Positions 1 to 5,455 of a stretch of DNA of 5,455 bases are shown in pieces. The number at the start of each line of letters is the position of its first letter. Position 1 is the first letter of the stretch. The DNA is taken from positions 1-5,455 of the forward strand of contig CAUQKV010000049.1 in the NCBI GenBank assembly GCA_963518845.1, in the 5' to 3' direction. The notes beneath the pieces are model-generated. The model saw only the letters and a program-made list of their open reading frames with translations, was not told the origin of the DNA and made no database searches. This DNA is from JABCPE02 sp963518845. GTDB lineage: Bacteria > Bacteroidota > Bacteroidia > Flavobacteriales > Weeksellaceae. The position numbers and the translations under genes were made by a program.

Positions 1-299
1 ATAATGCAATGGCATCGGTTTTCAGTCAGTTGTACCCGATAGGAGCACAAGTAGGGCTTCTGGCATACGGAAGAAGGCAGGAGCTGGAAGCAGATGAAAT
101 GGGACTTTACCTAATGGCAATAGCAGGGTATGACCCTAGGGAAGCTCAGCCGTTCTGGCATAGAATGGAAGCGGCATCTGGTGGAGCAAGACAGCCAGAG
201 TTTCTCTCTACTCACCCAAGTCCAGAGAACAGAAGAAAAGATATGGATAAATACATGCCTAAAGCATTAGAATATTATAGAGCATCAGGAGGAAAATAA
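1..299 (+). CDS. M48 family zinc metallopeptidase, C-terminal part only
   Basis: This is the 3' end of a gene that begins before the window; the open frame already runs from position 3, so the ATG at 9 is internal. The visible 98 or so residues carry the second half of an M48 catalytic domain. The segment ELEAD (codons at 81-95) fits the family's ExxxD motif, whose Glu is the third zinc ligand, and it is followed by GLYLMAIAGYDPREA and then STHPSPENR, both typical of M48 peptidases of the BepA/YggG/LoiP kind. The HExxH helix with the first two zinc ligands must lie upstream and cannot be checked. Family members are membrane-associated or periplasmic proteases, often lipoproteins involved in envelope protein quality control; whether this one has a lipobox is not visible. 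The next gene follows after 19 bases on the same strand and is probably co-transcribed. Family assignment is firm; the substrate is unknown. Confidence 0.9.
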   Translation, partial: NAMASVFSQLYPIGAQVGLLAYGRRQELEADEMGLYLMAIAGYDPREAQPFWHRMEAASGGARQPEFLSTHPSPENRRKDMDKYMPKALEYYRASGGK

Positions 300-318
300 A
301 AATTAAATTAAAAAATAT

Positions 319-606
319 ATGAAAAGTTTATCAATAGTAGGAGGAATTTTGCTGCTTATCTCGGGAGCATTGTTTTATTATTCCACAGATTTTTTGTTAG
401 AAAAAATCACGATGTCCCACATGATGGGAGTAATGGGCGGCATAGGAATCGGTCTTATCATCGGTGGAATAGTGGGCTATATCAGTAAAGGTTCGGCGAT
501 AAGAGAGGAGGAAAAAAGAAAGCAGTTTGCCCAATTACAGAAACAAAACAAAGAATTAGAAAAGAAGGTGGAGAACATCAATAATAATGGTTCTTCTAAT
601 GTTTAA
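319..606 (+). CDS. Small double-span membrane protein with coiled-coil tail, function unknown
   Basis: I do not recognise a named family. The 95-residue product has two hydrophobic segments, about residues 5-22 and 35-55. The second is rich in glycine (GGIGIGLIIGGIVGY), which suggests tight helix packing. Residues 60-88 are highly charged (REEEKRKQFAQLQKQNKELEKKVENI) with heptad-like spacing of hydrophobic residues, so a short coiled coil is likely, followed by an Asn/Ser-rich end. The positive charge after the second span suggests a hairpin with both ends in the cytoplasm and potential oligomerisation through the tail. It sits 19 bases behind the M48 peptidase on the same strand and ends 8 bases before a strong terminator, so it is probably the last gene of that unit. 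The ATG at 319 is the only sensible start; no Shine-Dalgarno site is seen, only AT-rich leader, which is normal for flavobacteria. The gene appears real because of its clean protein-like composition and position. Confidence 0.75.
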   Translation: MKSLSIVGGILLLISGALFYYSTDFLLEKITMSHMMGVMGGIGIGLIIGGIVGYISKGSAIREEEKRKQFAQLQKQNKELEKKVENINNNGSSNV

Positions 607-614
607 AAGAAATA

Positions 615-649
615 AAAAAAAGCTTGGGAATTTTTCCCAAGCTTTTTTT
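615..649. terminator. Bidirectional intrinsic terminator between convergent genes
   Basis: The arms 615-630 and 634-649 are exact reverse complements (16 bp) around a three-base TTT loop. The central part is AAGCTTGGGAA, flanked by seven A on the left and seven T on the right. The A/T tracts form the base of the stem and give a U-run in the transcript on either strand. It lies 8 bases after the stop of the small membrane protein (plus strand) and 22 bases after the stop of the barrel protein (minus strand), so it can end both converging transcripts. Confidence 0.9.
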
Positions 650-671
650 GTTTAATGATAAAAATTTAAAT

Positions 672-1289
672 CTAAAACTCATACCCAACCCCCAGAACTA
701 CGAAGCTAGGACGGTTGTCATATCTCACAGTTTCGGAAATGTTGTTATTGATAAAATCTCTTTGGTCTTTGGAGAAACTTCCTTCGTATCTCGCATTGAT
801 GATGAAGTTAGACAATCTAGCCTCTGCACCCACCTGATAGCCAACTGTGAATTTATTCCCTGCATTTTCTTTGAAATTATTCCATGTATTTTCTTTTGCA
901 AGGTTGTAAGAAGCCACAGGCCCTACGAAAACCCCTAAATTATCCGAAATAAGGTTTACTCCGACTAATACAGGAACATCTATTCTGTTGGTTTTTGCTT
1001 TCAAAGTCGTTTTAGTTCTTCTTTCAGTGAATGAATTATTAAAAGAAGTGTAATAAATTTCAGGCATGATGAACAAGGGAGTTGAAGGAAGGTTTACTCT
1101 AGCTGAAAGCCCTACATTAAACCCCGCGCTCTTGCTGCCGGAATCTGTGTAATCTATTACAGATCTTTTTATTTCAGACCATTTGGAAGAACTTGTATTA
1201 AGCAAAACATTCGCTTTTACACCTATTTTCACTTGTGAAAATCCCATTAATGAAAGCCCTAAAAGAGCCATACTTGAAATCTTTTTCAT
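672..1289 (-). CDS. Outer membrane beta-barrel protein, PorT-like/OMP_b-brl_2 type
   Basis: This is a 205-residue exported protein. Residues 1-18 form a signal peptide (MKKISSMALLGLSLMGFS) with likely cleavage before Gln19, a common pattern in Bacteroidota. The mature part shows alternating polar/hydrophobic strands such as VKIGVKANVLL, SAGFNVGLSARVNL, RIDVPVLVGVNL, LGVFVGPVASYNL, FTVGYQVGAEARL and FIINARYEGSF. It ends in SFVVLGVGYEF, with a C-terminal Phe as in BAM-dependent barrels. Length and strand count fit the small 8- to 10-strand barrels annotated as porin family or PorT family proteins; the actual function (pore, adhesin, structural) cannot be told. The start is the ATG at 1289, directly before the signal peptide. 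The gene lies 37 bases behind the MlaF-like ATPase on the same strand with no terminator between them, so co-transcription is possible; I found no TAnnTTTG element in that gap. Residues 132-147 contain an eight-residue tandem repeat, listed separately. Confidence 0.85.
   Translation of the reverse strand: MKKISSMALLGLSLMGFSQVKIGVKANVLLNTSSSKWSEIKRSVIDYTDSGSKSAGFNVGLSARVNLPSTPLFIMPEIYYTSFNNSFTERRTKTTLKAKTNRIDVPVLVGVNLISDNLGVFVGPVASYNLAKENTWNNFKENAGNKFTVGYQVGAEARLSNFIINARYEGSFSKDQRDFINNNISETVRYDNRPSFVVLGVGYEF
853..900 (-). repeat. Two-copy tandem 24-bp repeat inside the barrel gene
   Basis: Units 853-876 and 877-900 lie head to tail; their first 20 bases match at 18 positions. The period of 24 keeps the frame and gives two eight-residue copies in the protein: KENTWNNF (residues 132-139) and KENAGNKF (140-147). 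The repeat sits between two predicted strands, so it probably lengthens one loop. Copies differ mostly at the TW/AG and N/K positions. Confidence 0.75.
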
Positions 1290-1326
1290 AATATTTGAAT
1301 TTAATCTGATAGGACTATAACGGGAA

Positions 1327-2100
1327 TTAAACTTTTTTATTGTTATTTAATAAATATTGTCTCAGTTCTTTGAATAATTCGGAAGAATAAACAAAATCTA
1401 TTAAATACTGGCTTTCTGCATTGATGAGAATATCTTTGTTCCCTTCCCATTCTTTCACACCTTTTCTTAGATATACAATTTTTTCACCGATGGTCATCAC
1501 CGAGTTCATATCGTGGGTGTTGATAATGGTAGTGGTGTTATATCTTCGGGTGATTTCTTTGATTAGATCATCTATAACTTTCGATGTATAAGGGTCTAGT
1601 CCAGAGTTTGGTTCATCGCAGAAGAGATATTTAGGATTGTTCACAATGGCTCTCGCGATGGCAACTCTTTTCTGCATTCCCCCAGAAATCTCGGATGGAT
1701 ACTTGTGGTCTGCGTTTTCTAGATGAACATCGTCTATCACTTCTTTTACCCGTTTTTTCTTTTCGGTATAGGTAAGGTTAGTGAACATGTCCAGCGGGAA
1801 CATGATGTTTTCTTCCACGGTCATAGAATCAAACAGCGCACTCCCTTGGAATACCGTTCCTATTTCTGCTCTCAGCTCTTGTTTCTGCTTTGGCGTCATT
1901 TCTACGATGTTTCGCCCATCGAATAGGATGCTTCCACTGGTGGGTTCAAAGACATTTAATAATGACTTCAAAAATACCGTTTTCCCAGAACCACTCTGCC
2001 CGATGATGAGATTGATTTTCCCTGTTTCCAGCGTGGTGGTTATTCCTTTTAGGATTTCGGTGTCCCCAAAACTTTTCTTTAAATCTACTACTTCTATCAT
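1327..2100 (-). CDS. mlaF: ABC transporter ATPase, MlaF-like (MCE lipid transport system)
   Basis: This 257-residue cytoplasmic ATPase should power the membrane partner encoded just upstream. All nucleotide-binding motifs are intact: Walker A GQSGSGKT (residues 34-41, Lys40), Q-loop Gln85 in VFQGSALFD, signature SGGMQKRVAIARA (139-151), Walker B YLFCDE (158-163) with catalytic Glu163, D-loop SGLD (166-169), and the switch His196 in NTHDM. The GSALFDSMTVEENI stretch and the SGGM(Q/R)KR signature are characteristic of the MlaF/Ttg2A branch. In the family, two ATPases and two MlaE permeases work with a hexameric MCE protein (MlaD) to move phospholipids between inner and outer membrane. The ATG at 2100 shares one base with the upstream permease's TAA stop (TAATG), so the pair is probably translationally coupled. 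No MlaD or MlaB gene is present in the window. The symbol is by homology; the direction of transport and the lipid are not shown here. Confidence 0.92.
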   Translation of the reverse strand: MIEVVDLKKSFGDTEILKGITTTLETGKINLIIGQSGSGKTVFLKSLLNVFEPTSGSILFDGRNIVEMTPKQKQELRAEIGTVFQGSALFDSMTVEENIMFPLDMFTNLTYTEKKKRVKEVIDDVHLENADHKYPSEISGGMQKRVAIARAIVNNPKYLFCDEPNSGLDPYTSKVIDDLIKEITRRYNTTTIINTHDMNSVMTIGEKIVYLRKGVKEWEGNKDILINAESQYLIDFVYSSELFKELRQYLLNNNKKV

Positions 2101-2849
2101 TAGCCTAAGAACATTTGAGTTAAAATTAAGTTAGCGATGATGATGGCTACAATAGTCCAAACTACCGCTTGGGTACTTGCTCGTCCTACTTCCAGCGATC
2201 CGCCTTTTACATTATAGCCAAAATATGCAGGAATGGTTGCAATCAGAAACGCAAAAACCGCCGTTTTCATAAAAGCATACCAAATAAAGAAAGTAGGAAA
2301 ATCCATCTGAACCCCCGTGATATAGTTGGATTCTGTCCATGAGCCAGTGAAAACCCCAGCCAGATATCCTCCGAAAACTCCCACTACGATACTGATAGCA
2401 ATGAGCAGAGGATTAAAAATAACACAAGCCAAAATCTTCGGAAGGATAAGGAAGTTAGCCGAGTTTACTCCCATAATATCCAGTGCGTCAATCTGTTCTG
2501 TCACTCGCATTGTCCCAATAGAAGAAGCGATGTAAGACCCCACTTTCCCCGCTAAAATCACACTGATAATCGTAGGTGAAAATTCCAGGATGAGAACCAC
2601 TTTGGTAGCGTGTCCTACATATGGCAGCGGAATGGGAATAGATGCCGTACTAAAGTTGTTATACATCTGTATAGCGACCACCGCCCCCACAAACAGGGAA
2701 GTGAATAATACTAAACCAAAAGAATCAACCCCTAAATCATTGATTTCTCTCATGAAAAGCTTTGAAAAAACCTTGGATTTCTGTGGTTTTCTCAGAACCT
2801 TTCCTAAAAGGAGCACATATTCTCCTAAACTTCTGAACATTCTAAACAT
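2100..2849 (-). CDS. mlaE: MlaE-family permease of an MCE lipid ABC transporter
   Basis: This is a 249-residue inner membrane protein, close to the usual MlaE length (about 245-260). An amphipathic N-terminal region (residues 1-40, FRSLGEYVLLLGKVLRKP) is followed by about five hydrophobic segments near 45-63, 81-105, 136-165, 185-210 and 227-247. Diagnostic family motifs are present: LEFSPTIISVILAGKVGS (residues 88-105), GTMRVTEQIDALDIMGVNS (112-130, the coupling region that contacts the ATPase) and GGSLEVGRASTQAVV (216-230). It forms the membrane channel with the MlaF-like ATPase encoded next; the genes overlap by one base. The ATG at 2849 gives the start MFRMFRSLGEY; a second ATG at 2840 (residue 4) is an alternative, because a good -7 promoter element ends only four bases before 2849. 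The gene is divergent from radA, with 52 bases between them. Confidence 0.93.
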   Translation of the reverse strand: MFRMFRSLGEYVLLLGKVLRKPQKSKVFSKLFMREINDLGVDSFGLVLFTSLFVGAVVAIQMYNNFSTASIPIPLPYVGHATKVVLILEFSPTIISVILAGKVGSYIASSIGTMRVTEQIDALDIMGVNSANFLILPKILACVIFNPLLIAISIVVGVFGGYLAGVFTGSWTESNYITGVQMDFPTFFIWYAFMKTAVFAFLIATIPAYFGYNVKGGSLEVGRASTQAVVWTIVAIIIANLILTQMFLG

Positions 2850-2853
2850 GATG

Positions 2854-2861
2854 CAAAAATA
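2854..2861 (-). promoter_or_regulatory. Candidate flavobacterial -7 element for the mlaE transcription unit
   Basis: On the minus strand, 2861-2854 reads TATTTTTG, an exact match to the flavobacterial consensus TAnnTTTG. No TTG is found at the usual 17-23 base distance upstream; the nearest fit is GTG (complement of 2881-2883, spacer 19), so the -33 half is weak. Transcription would begin at about the start codon at 2849. The element forms half of a near-palindrome, CAAAAA-N6-TTTTTG, at 2854-2871. The other half gives CTTTTTTG on the plus strand, which could be a weaker -7 for radA. Confidence 0.45.
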
Positions 2862-2901
2862 ATCTTTTTTGTTTAAATTGCACCCACCTAAAACATCATT
2901 T

Positions 2902-4254
2902 GTGGCAAAAGTAAAAACAGCATATTTCTGTCAGAATTGCGGAACACAGTATTCGCAGTGGCTTGGACAGTGCAGGAACTGCGGTTCTTGGAATACTCTG
3001 GTGGAGGAAATTGTAGAAAAAACAAAGTCGCCTACCTACCATATTTTGGGCGAAGGAAAACAAAAAGTGGTGACGATAACGGATGTAGAAGTCAATGCCG
3101 AACATCGTATAAAAACTCCCAGCGAGGAGCTGAACAGGGTGCTGGGTGGAGGCATCGTGCTGGGCTCGGTTACCTTGATAGGCGGTGAACCAGGGATTGG
3201 GAAATCTACACTGCTCCTGCAGCTTGCCCTGAAAATGAAGAAAAAAATACTCTATGTTTCAGGAGAGGAGAGTGCATCACAGATAAAAATGAGAGCGGAC
3301 AGGCTTACCGAAATCCAAAACCCAAATTGTTTCCTCTACACTGAAACTTCGGTGGAAAAAATCCTTTCCGAGGCGAAAAAACTTCAGCCAGATTTTGTGA
3401 TTATAGACAGTATCCAGACGCTTCAGTCCCAGCTGATAGAGAGTTCGCCAGGGACAGTTTCGCAGATTAGGGAATGCTCTTCAGAGGTCATTAAATTCGC
3501 TAAAGAAACCAATATTCCCGTGTTCTTGGTGGGACACATCACAAAGGATGGACAGATTGCAGGGCCAAAAGTCCTAGAACATATGGTGGATGTGGTTCTC
3601 AATTTTGATGGCGACAGAAATCATCTTTTCCGATTGCTGAGGGCGAGTAAGAATAGATTTGGTTCCACTTCTGAAATTGGGATTTATGAAATGATTTCAG
3701 CAGGATTAAAAGAAATAAAAAACCCATCCGAAATCCTCATTACTAAAAAATCCGAAGACCTTTCAGGGAATGCTGTGGCGGTTACTTTGGAGGGAAACAG
3801 AGCCATGCTTCTGGAAATTCAGGCATTGGTAAGCAGCGCAGTCTATGGAACGCCGCAGCGTAGTTCCACAGGTTTTGACAGCAAGAGGCTGAATATGCTC
3901 CTTGCGGTTTTAGAAAAACGGGCAGGTTTTATGCTCGGTGCGAAGGATGTTTTCCTAAATATCACGGGAGGAATGAAAACGGGCGACACGGCGCTGGATT
4001 TGGCAGTAGTGGCGGCTATTCTTTCTTCCAATGAAGATGAAGCGATACCTGATAATGTTTGTTTTGCAGGAGAAATAGGGCTTAGTGGCGAGATTCGTCC
4101 TGTTCCGCAGGTGGAGAAAAGGATTTTGGAGGCGGAGAAATTAGGCTACGAGAGGATTTTCATTTCTAAACAAAACAAACTTCCTAAAAAAGGCTTTAAA
4201 ATAGAACTTGTGGAAGTCAGCAAAATAGAGGATTTTCATCAAAGATTGTTTTAG
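2902..4254 (+). CDS. radA: DNA repair protein RadA (Sms)
   Basis: RadA is a DnaB-like hexameric ATPase that drives branch migration and processes recombination intermediates alongside RecA. The 450-residue product has the full family architecture. A C4 zinc finger lies at Cys10, Cys13, Cys24 and Cys27 (CQNCG and CRNCG). It is followed by a RecA-type core with Walker A GEPGIGKST (residues 95-103, Lys101), Walker B DFVIIDS (164-170) and the RadA-specific KNRFG motif (250-254). A Lon-like C-terminal domain spans about residues 270-450 and includes NITGGMKTGDTALDLAV and FAGEIGLSGEIRPVPQVEKRI; RadA proteins lack Lon protease activity. I chose the GTG at 2902 because it yields (M)AKVKTAYFCQNCG, the usual RadA N-terminus. 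A TTG at 2869 would add 11 residues (FKLHPPKTSF...) that do not look like the family. Length is close to E. coli RadA (460). The stop is TAG. The gene is divergent from mlaE and is followed after 50 bases by the AcpH-like gene. Confidence 0.96.
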   Translation: MAKVKTAYFCQNCGTQYSQWLGQCRNCGSWNTLVEEIVEKTKSPTYHILGEGKQKVVTITDVEVNAEHRIKTPSEELNRVLGGGIVLGSVTLIGGEPGIGKSTLLLQLALKMKKKILYVSGEESASQIKMRADRLTEIQNPNCFLYTETSVEKILSEAKKLQPDFVIIDSIQTLQSQLIESSPGTVSQIRECSSEVIKFAKETNIPVFLVGHITKDGQIAGPKVLEHMVDVVLNFDGDRNHLFRLLRASKNRFGSTSEIGIYEMISAGLKEIKNPSEILITKKSEDLSGNAVAVTLEGNRAMLLEIQALVSSAVYGTPQRSSTGFDSKRLNMLLAVLEKRAGFMLGAKDVFLNITGGMKTGDTALDLAVVAAILSSNEDEAIPDNVCFAGEIGLSGEIRPVPQVEKRILEAEKLGYERIFISKQNKLPKKGFKIELVEVSKIEDFHQRLF

Positions 4255-4304
4255 GAAGTAGGCGGTTTTTATTGGCTTTATCAATTTTAAATGCAGAATA
4301 CAAA

Positions 4305-4880
4305 ATGAATTTTTTAGCTCATTCTTATCTTTCTTTTTCCGAGGAACAGCTCGTAGGCAATATGATTGCGGATTTTGTGAAGAACAGAGATGTAGCCCGC
4401 CTTCCAGAAAGCATACAGAAAGGCATAAAACTGCATAGAGCGATAGACACTTTCACGGATGCGCACCCGCTGATACACGAGGCGAAAGCGCCTTTCCGAC
4501 CGCTGGTGAGATTGTATTCTGGGGCGTTTGTGGATGTGGCGTTTGACTATTTCCTCGCAAATGATACCGCCGAAAATTCCCAGCGCGAGTGGCAGGAGCA
4601 TTCGCATAGGGTCTATGCTGTCCTCCGCCGATACGAGGAATTTTTGCCCGAGGTTTTCAAAAAAGTTTTGGATAAGATGCAGCAGGATGACTGGCTCTAC
4701 AACTACCGAAATGAGTGGGGGATAGAGTACAGCTTTCGGAATGTGGTGAACAAAGCCCAGTTTCTGGACAAAACCACCAATGTATTCCCTGCGTTTTTAG
4801 CAAATAAAGATTTCCTCCGTGAGAAATACGAAATTTTCTTCCCTGAAATCAAATCATTCGCGCAGGATTTTGTGGATTAA
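4305..4880 (+). CDS. acpH: Acyl carrier protein phosphodiesterase, AcpH/DUF479 family
   Basis: Family members remove the 4'-phosphopantetheine arm from holo-ACP, giving apo-ACP, in the cytoplasm; the fold is distantly related to HD phosphohydrolases. The 191-residue product begins MNFLAHSYLS, matching the MNFLAHLxL start of the characterised E. coli AcpH (193 residues). Further conserved elements are GNMIADFVK (residues 18-26, Asp23), GIKLHRAIDTFTDAHP (40-55, with His44, Asp48 and Asp52 as likely metal or active-site residues) and VDVAFDYFLA (76-85, Asp81). The ATG at 4305 is clearly the start; an in-frame TTG at 4272 would add 11 residues unlike the family. It follows radA by 50 bases without a recognisable terminator, so it may be read from the radA transcript. 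By eye its codons use more GCG, CTG and CGC than the first genes of the window, a mild difference that I did not measure. The enzyme activity is by homology only; many Bacteroidota members are untested. Confidence 0.88.
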   Translation: MNFLAHSYLSFSEEQLVGNMIADFVKNRDVARLPESIQKGIKLHRAIDTFTDAHPLIHEAKAPFRPLVRLYSGAFVDVAFDYFLANDTAENSQREWQEHSHRVYAVLRRYEEFLPEVFKKVLDKMQQDDWLYNYRNEWGIEYSFRNVVNKAQFLDKTTNVFPAFLANKDFLREKYEIFFPEIKSFAQDFVD

Positions 4881-4989
4881 AATAAGAAAAGGTTTTATTG
4901 GATAGAAAAACTTTTAATATTTATATAAGAATAATTTGGATGAATACTTAGATAATGATTATAATATTTTTTTTACTAAAAAAATTATT

Positions 4990-4997
4990 TAGTTTTG
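4990..4997 (+). promoter_or_regulatory. Candidate flavobacterial -7 element for the GyrI-like gene
   Basis: Positions 4990-4997 read TAGTTTTG, an exact match to TAnnTTTG, 18 bases before the ATG at 5016. A TTG is not found at the normal 17-23 base spacing; only a T-run (4967-4974) lies there, so the -33 half is poor. A start near 5002-5005 would leave an untranslated leader of 10 to 15 bases. The gap 4881-5015 is strongly AT-rich and holds no other clear signal. Confidence 0.55.
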
Positions 4998-5015
4998 CAA
5001 TGTAAAATTATAGAT

Positions 5016-5455
5016 ATGAAAATAATTGGTATAGAAACACGCACGACAAATCAGAATGGACAAGCAGTGCAGGACATCGGAGGTCTTTGGAATCGTTTTT
5101 TTTCTGAAAATATCATCAGTAAAATCCCAAATGCAGTGAACAGCAATGTTTATGCTATCTATACAGACTACGAAAGTGATTATACAGGTGAATACACTAC
5201 GCTTTTGGGACTGGAAGTTTCTTCGCTTGATGAAATCCCAAGCGGGTTGGTCGGAAGAGAGTTTCCTAAACAGAATTCTAAGAAATTCCTTGCTAAAGGA
5301 GCGATGCCTCAGGCTGTAGCAGAAGCATGGCAAAAAATATGGGAACAAGATAAGGAGCTAAATAGACTTTATCAATATGATTATGAATTGTATACAGAAA
5401 AATCTCAGCAAGGCGACCTCTCGGAGGTGGAGATTTTTATAGGTGTAAAAGATTC
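5016..5455 (+). CDS. GyrI-like/effector-binding domain protein, 3' end cut by window
   Basis: The open frame starts at the ATG at 5016 and runs for 146 codons to the window edge without a stop. It matches the stand-alone GyrI-like small-molecule-binding (Cass2/effector-binding) proteins common in Bacteroidota. Recognisable stretches are IGIETRTTN (residues 4-12), IGGLWNRFFSENIISKIPN (21-39), YAIYTDYESDYTGEYTTLLGLEV (46-68), IPSGLVGREFP (74-84) and AWQKIWEQD (104-112), then YDYELY (121-126) and the closing strand EVEIFIGVK (137-145). Such domains occur at the C-terminus of AraC- and MerR-type regulators, where they bind ligands, and as single-domain proteins of unknown ligand. No DNA-binding domain is attached here. 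Stand-alone members are about 150 residues, so probably only a few residues are missing. A -7 element (4990-4997) lies just upstream, suggesting its own promoter. The family call is strong; ligand and role are unknown. Confidence 0.85.
   Translation, partial: MKIIGIETRTTNQNGQAVQDIGGLWNRFFSENIISKIPNAVNSNVYAIYTDYESDYTGEYTTLLGLEVSSLDEIPSGLVGREFPKQNSKKFLAKGAMPQAVAEAWQKIWEQDKELNRLYQYDYELYTEKSQQGDLSEVEIFIGVKD

Noticed and set aside
624..938. Open plus-strand frame of about 104 codons with a repeated IPCIFF motif
   Set aside because: It lies opposite the barrel gene and starts within the terminator hairpin; the repeated motif is the reverse reading of the 24-bp tandem repeat.
1723..2134. Two overlapping plus-strand frames opposite the MlaF gene
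   Set aside because: They are antisense to a gene with every ABC motif intact, and their products have no recognisable features.
2326..2862. Plus-strand frames opposite the MlaE gene
   Set aside because: Antisense shadows of a clear MlaE permease; compositions are not protein-like and no start signal is seen.
2896..3188. Short frames on both strands over the radA 5' part
   Set aside because: They overlap the zinc-finger and Walker A coding region of radA, which is strongly conserved in the main frame.
3843..4031. Minus-strand frame over the radA Lon-like domain
   Set aside because: Shadow of radA; no independent support.
4314..4725. Frames on both strands inside the AcpH-like gene
   Set aside because: The main frame carries all AcpH family motifs; the others are by-products of its somewhat GC-richer codons.
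4262..4901. Similar bases GGTTTTTATTGG (4264-4275) and GGTTTTATTGG (4891-4901) shortly after the radA and acpH stops
   Set aside because: Short, AT-rich and without a matching -7 element at the right spacing; most likely chance.
4886..4915. Possible weak hairpin (AAAAG...CTTTT) after the AcpH-like gene
   Set aside because: Only a five-base AT-rich stem with a long loop and no convincing U-run, so it cannot be called a terminator.
4989..5348. Minus-strand frame of about 119 codons near the right end
   Set aside because: The plus strand over the same bases encodes a clear GyrI-like protein. The minus frame is Cys/Phe/His-rich without any motif.

Overview
The window looks like ordinary core chromosome of a member of the Bacteroidota, most likely class Flavobacteriia and plausibly the Chryseobacterium/Weeksellaceae group. 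That placement is inferred from the AT-rich sequence, the absence of Shine-Dalgarno sites before most starts, matches to the flavobacterial -7 promoter element TAnnTTTG, and the style of the proteins (a PorT-like outer membrane barrel with a short signal peptide ending in FSQ, and a Bacteroidota-type MlaE/MlaF pair). No mobile element, CRISPR array, tRNA or rRNA is visible.

Layout: (1) Positions 1-606, plus strand: the C-terminal end of an M48 zinc metallopeptidase, followed after 19 bases by a 95-residue double-span membrane protein with a coiled-coil tail. (2) Positions 615-649: a perfect 16-bp stem hairpin that can terminate transcription from both sides. (3) Positions 672-2849, minus strand: three genes read from right to left, MlaE-like permease, MlaF-like ATPase (stop and start overlap as TAATG) and, 37 bases further, an outer membrane beta-barrel protein. 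(4) Positions 2850-2901: a short divergent promoter region. (5) Positions 2902-4880, plus strand: radA (DNA repair and recombination ATPase), then an AcpH-family acyl carrier protein phosphodiesterase. (6) Positions 5016-5455, plus strand: a GyrI-like effector-binding domain protein with its own -7 element, cut by the window edge within a few residues of its expected end.

How the genes relate: MlaE and MlaF form the inner membrane permease and ATPase of an MCE-type lipid transporter that keeps the outer membrane asymmetric. The MCE-domain substrate protein (MlaD) is not in the window. The barrel protein behind them could be co-transcribed, but a functional link is only a guess. radA and the AcpH gene are adjacent housekeeping genes without an evident shared role. 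No gap between genes exceeds about 140 bases. I did not find a clearly novel system. The most interesting items are a possible leaderless promoter for mlaE, a recent-looking tandem 24-bp duplication inside the barrel gene, and the uncharacterised small membrane protein behind the M48 peptidase.
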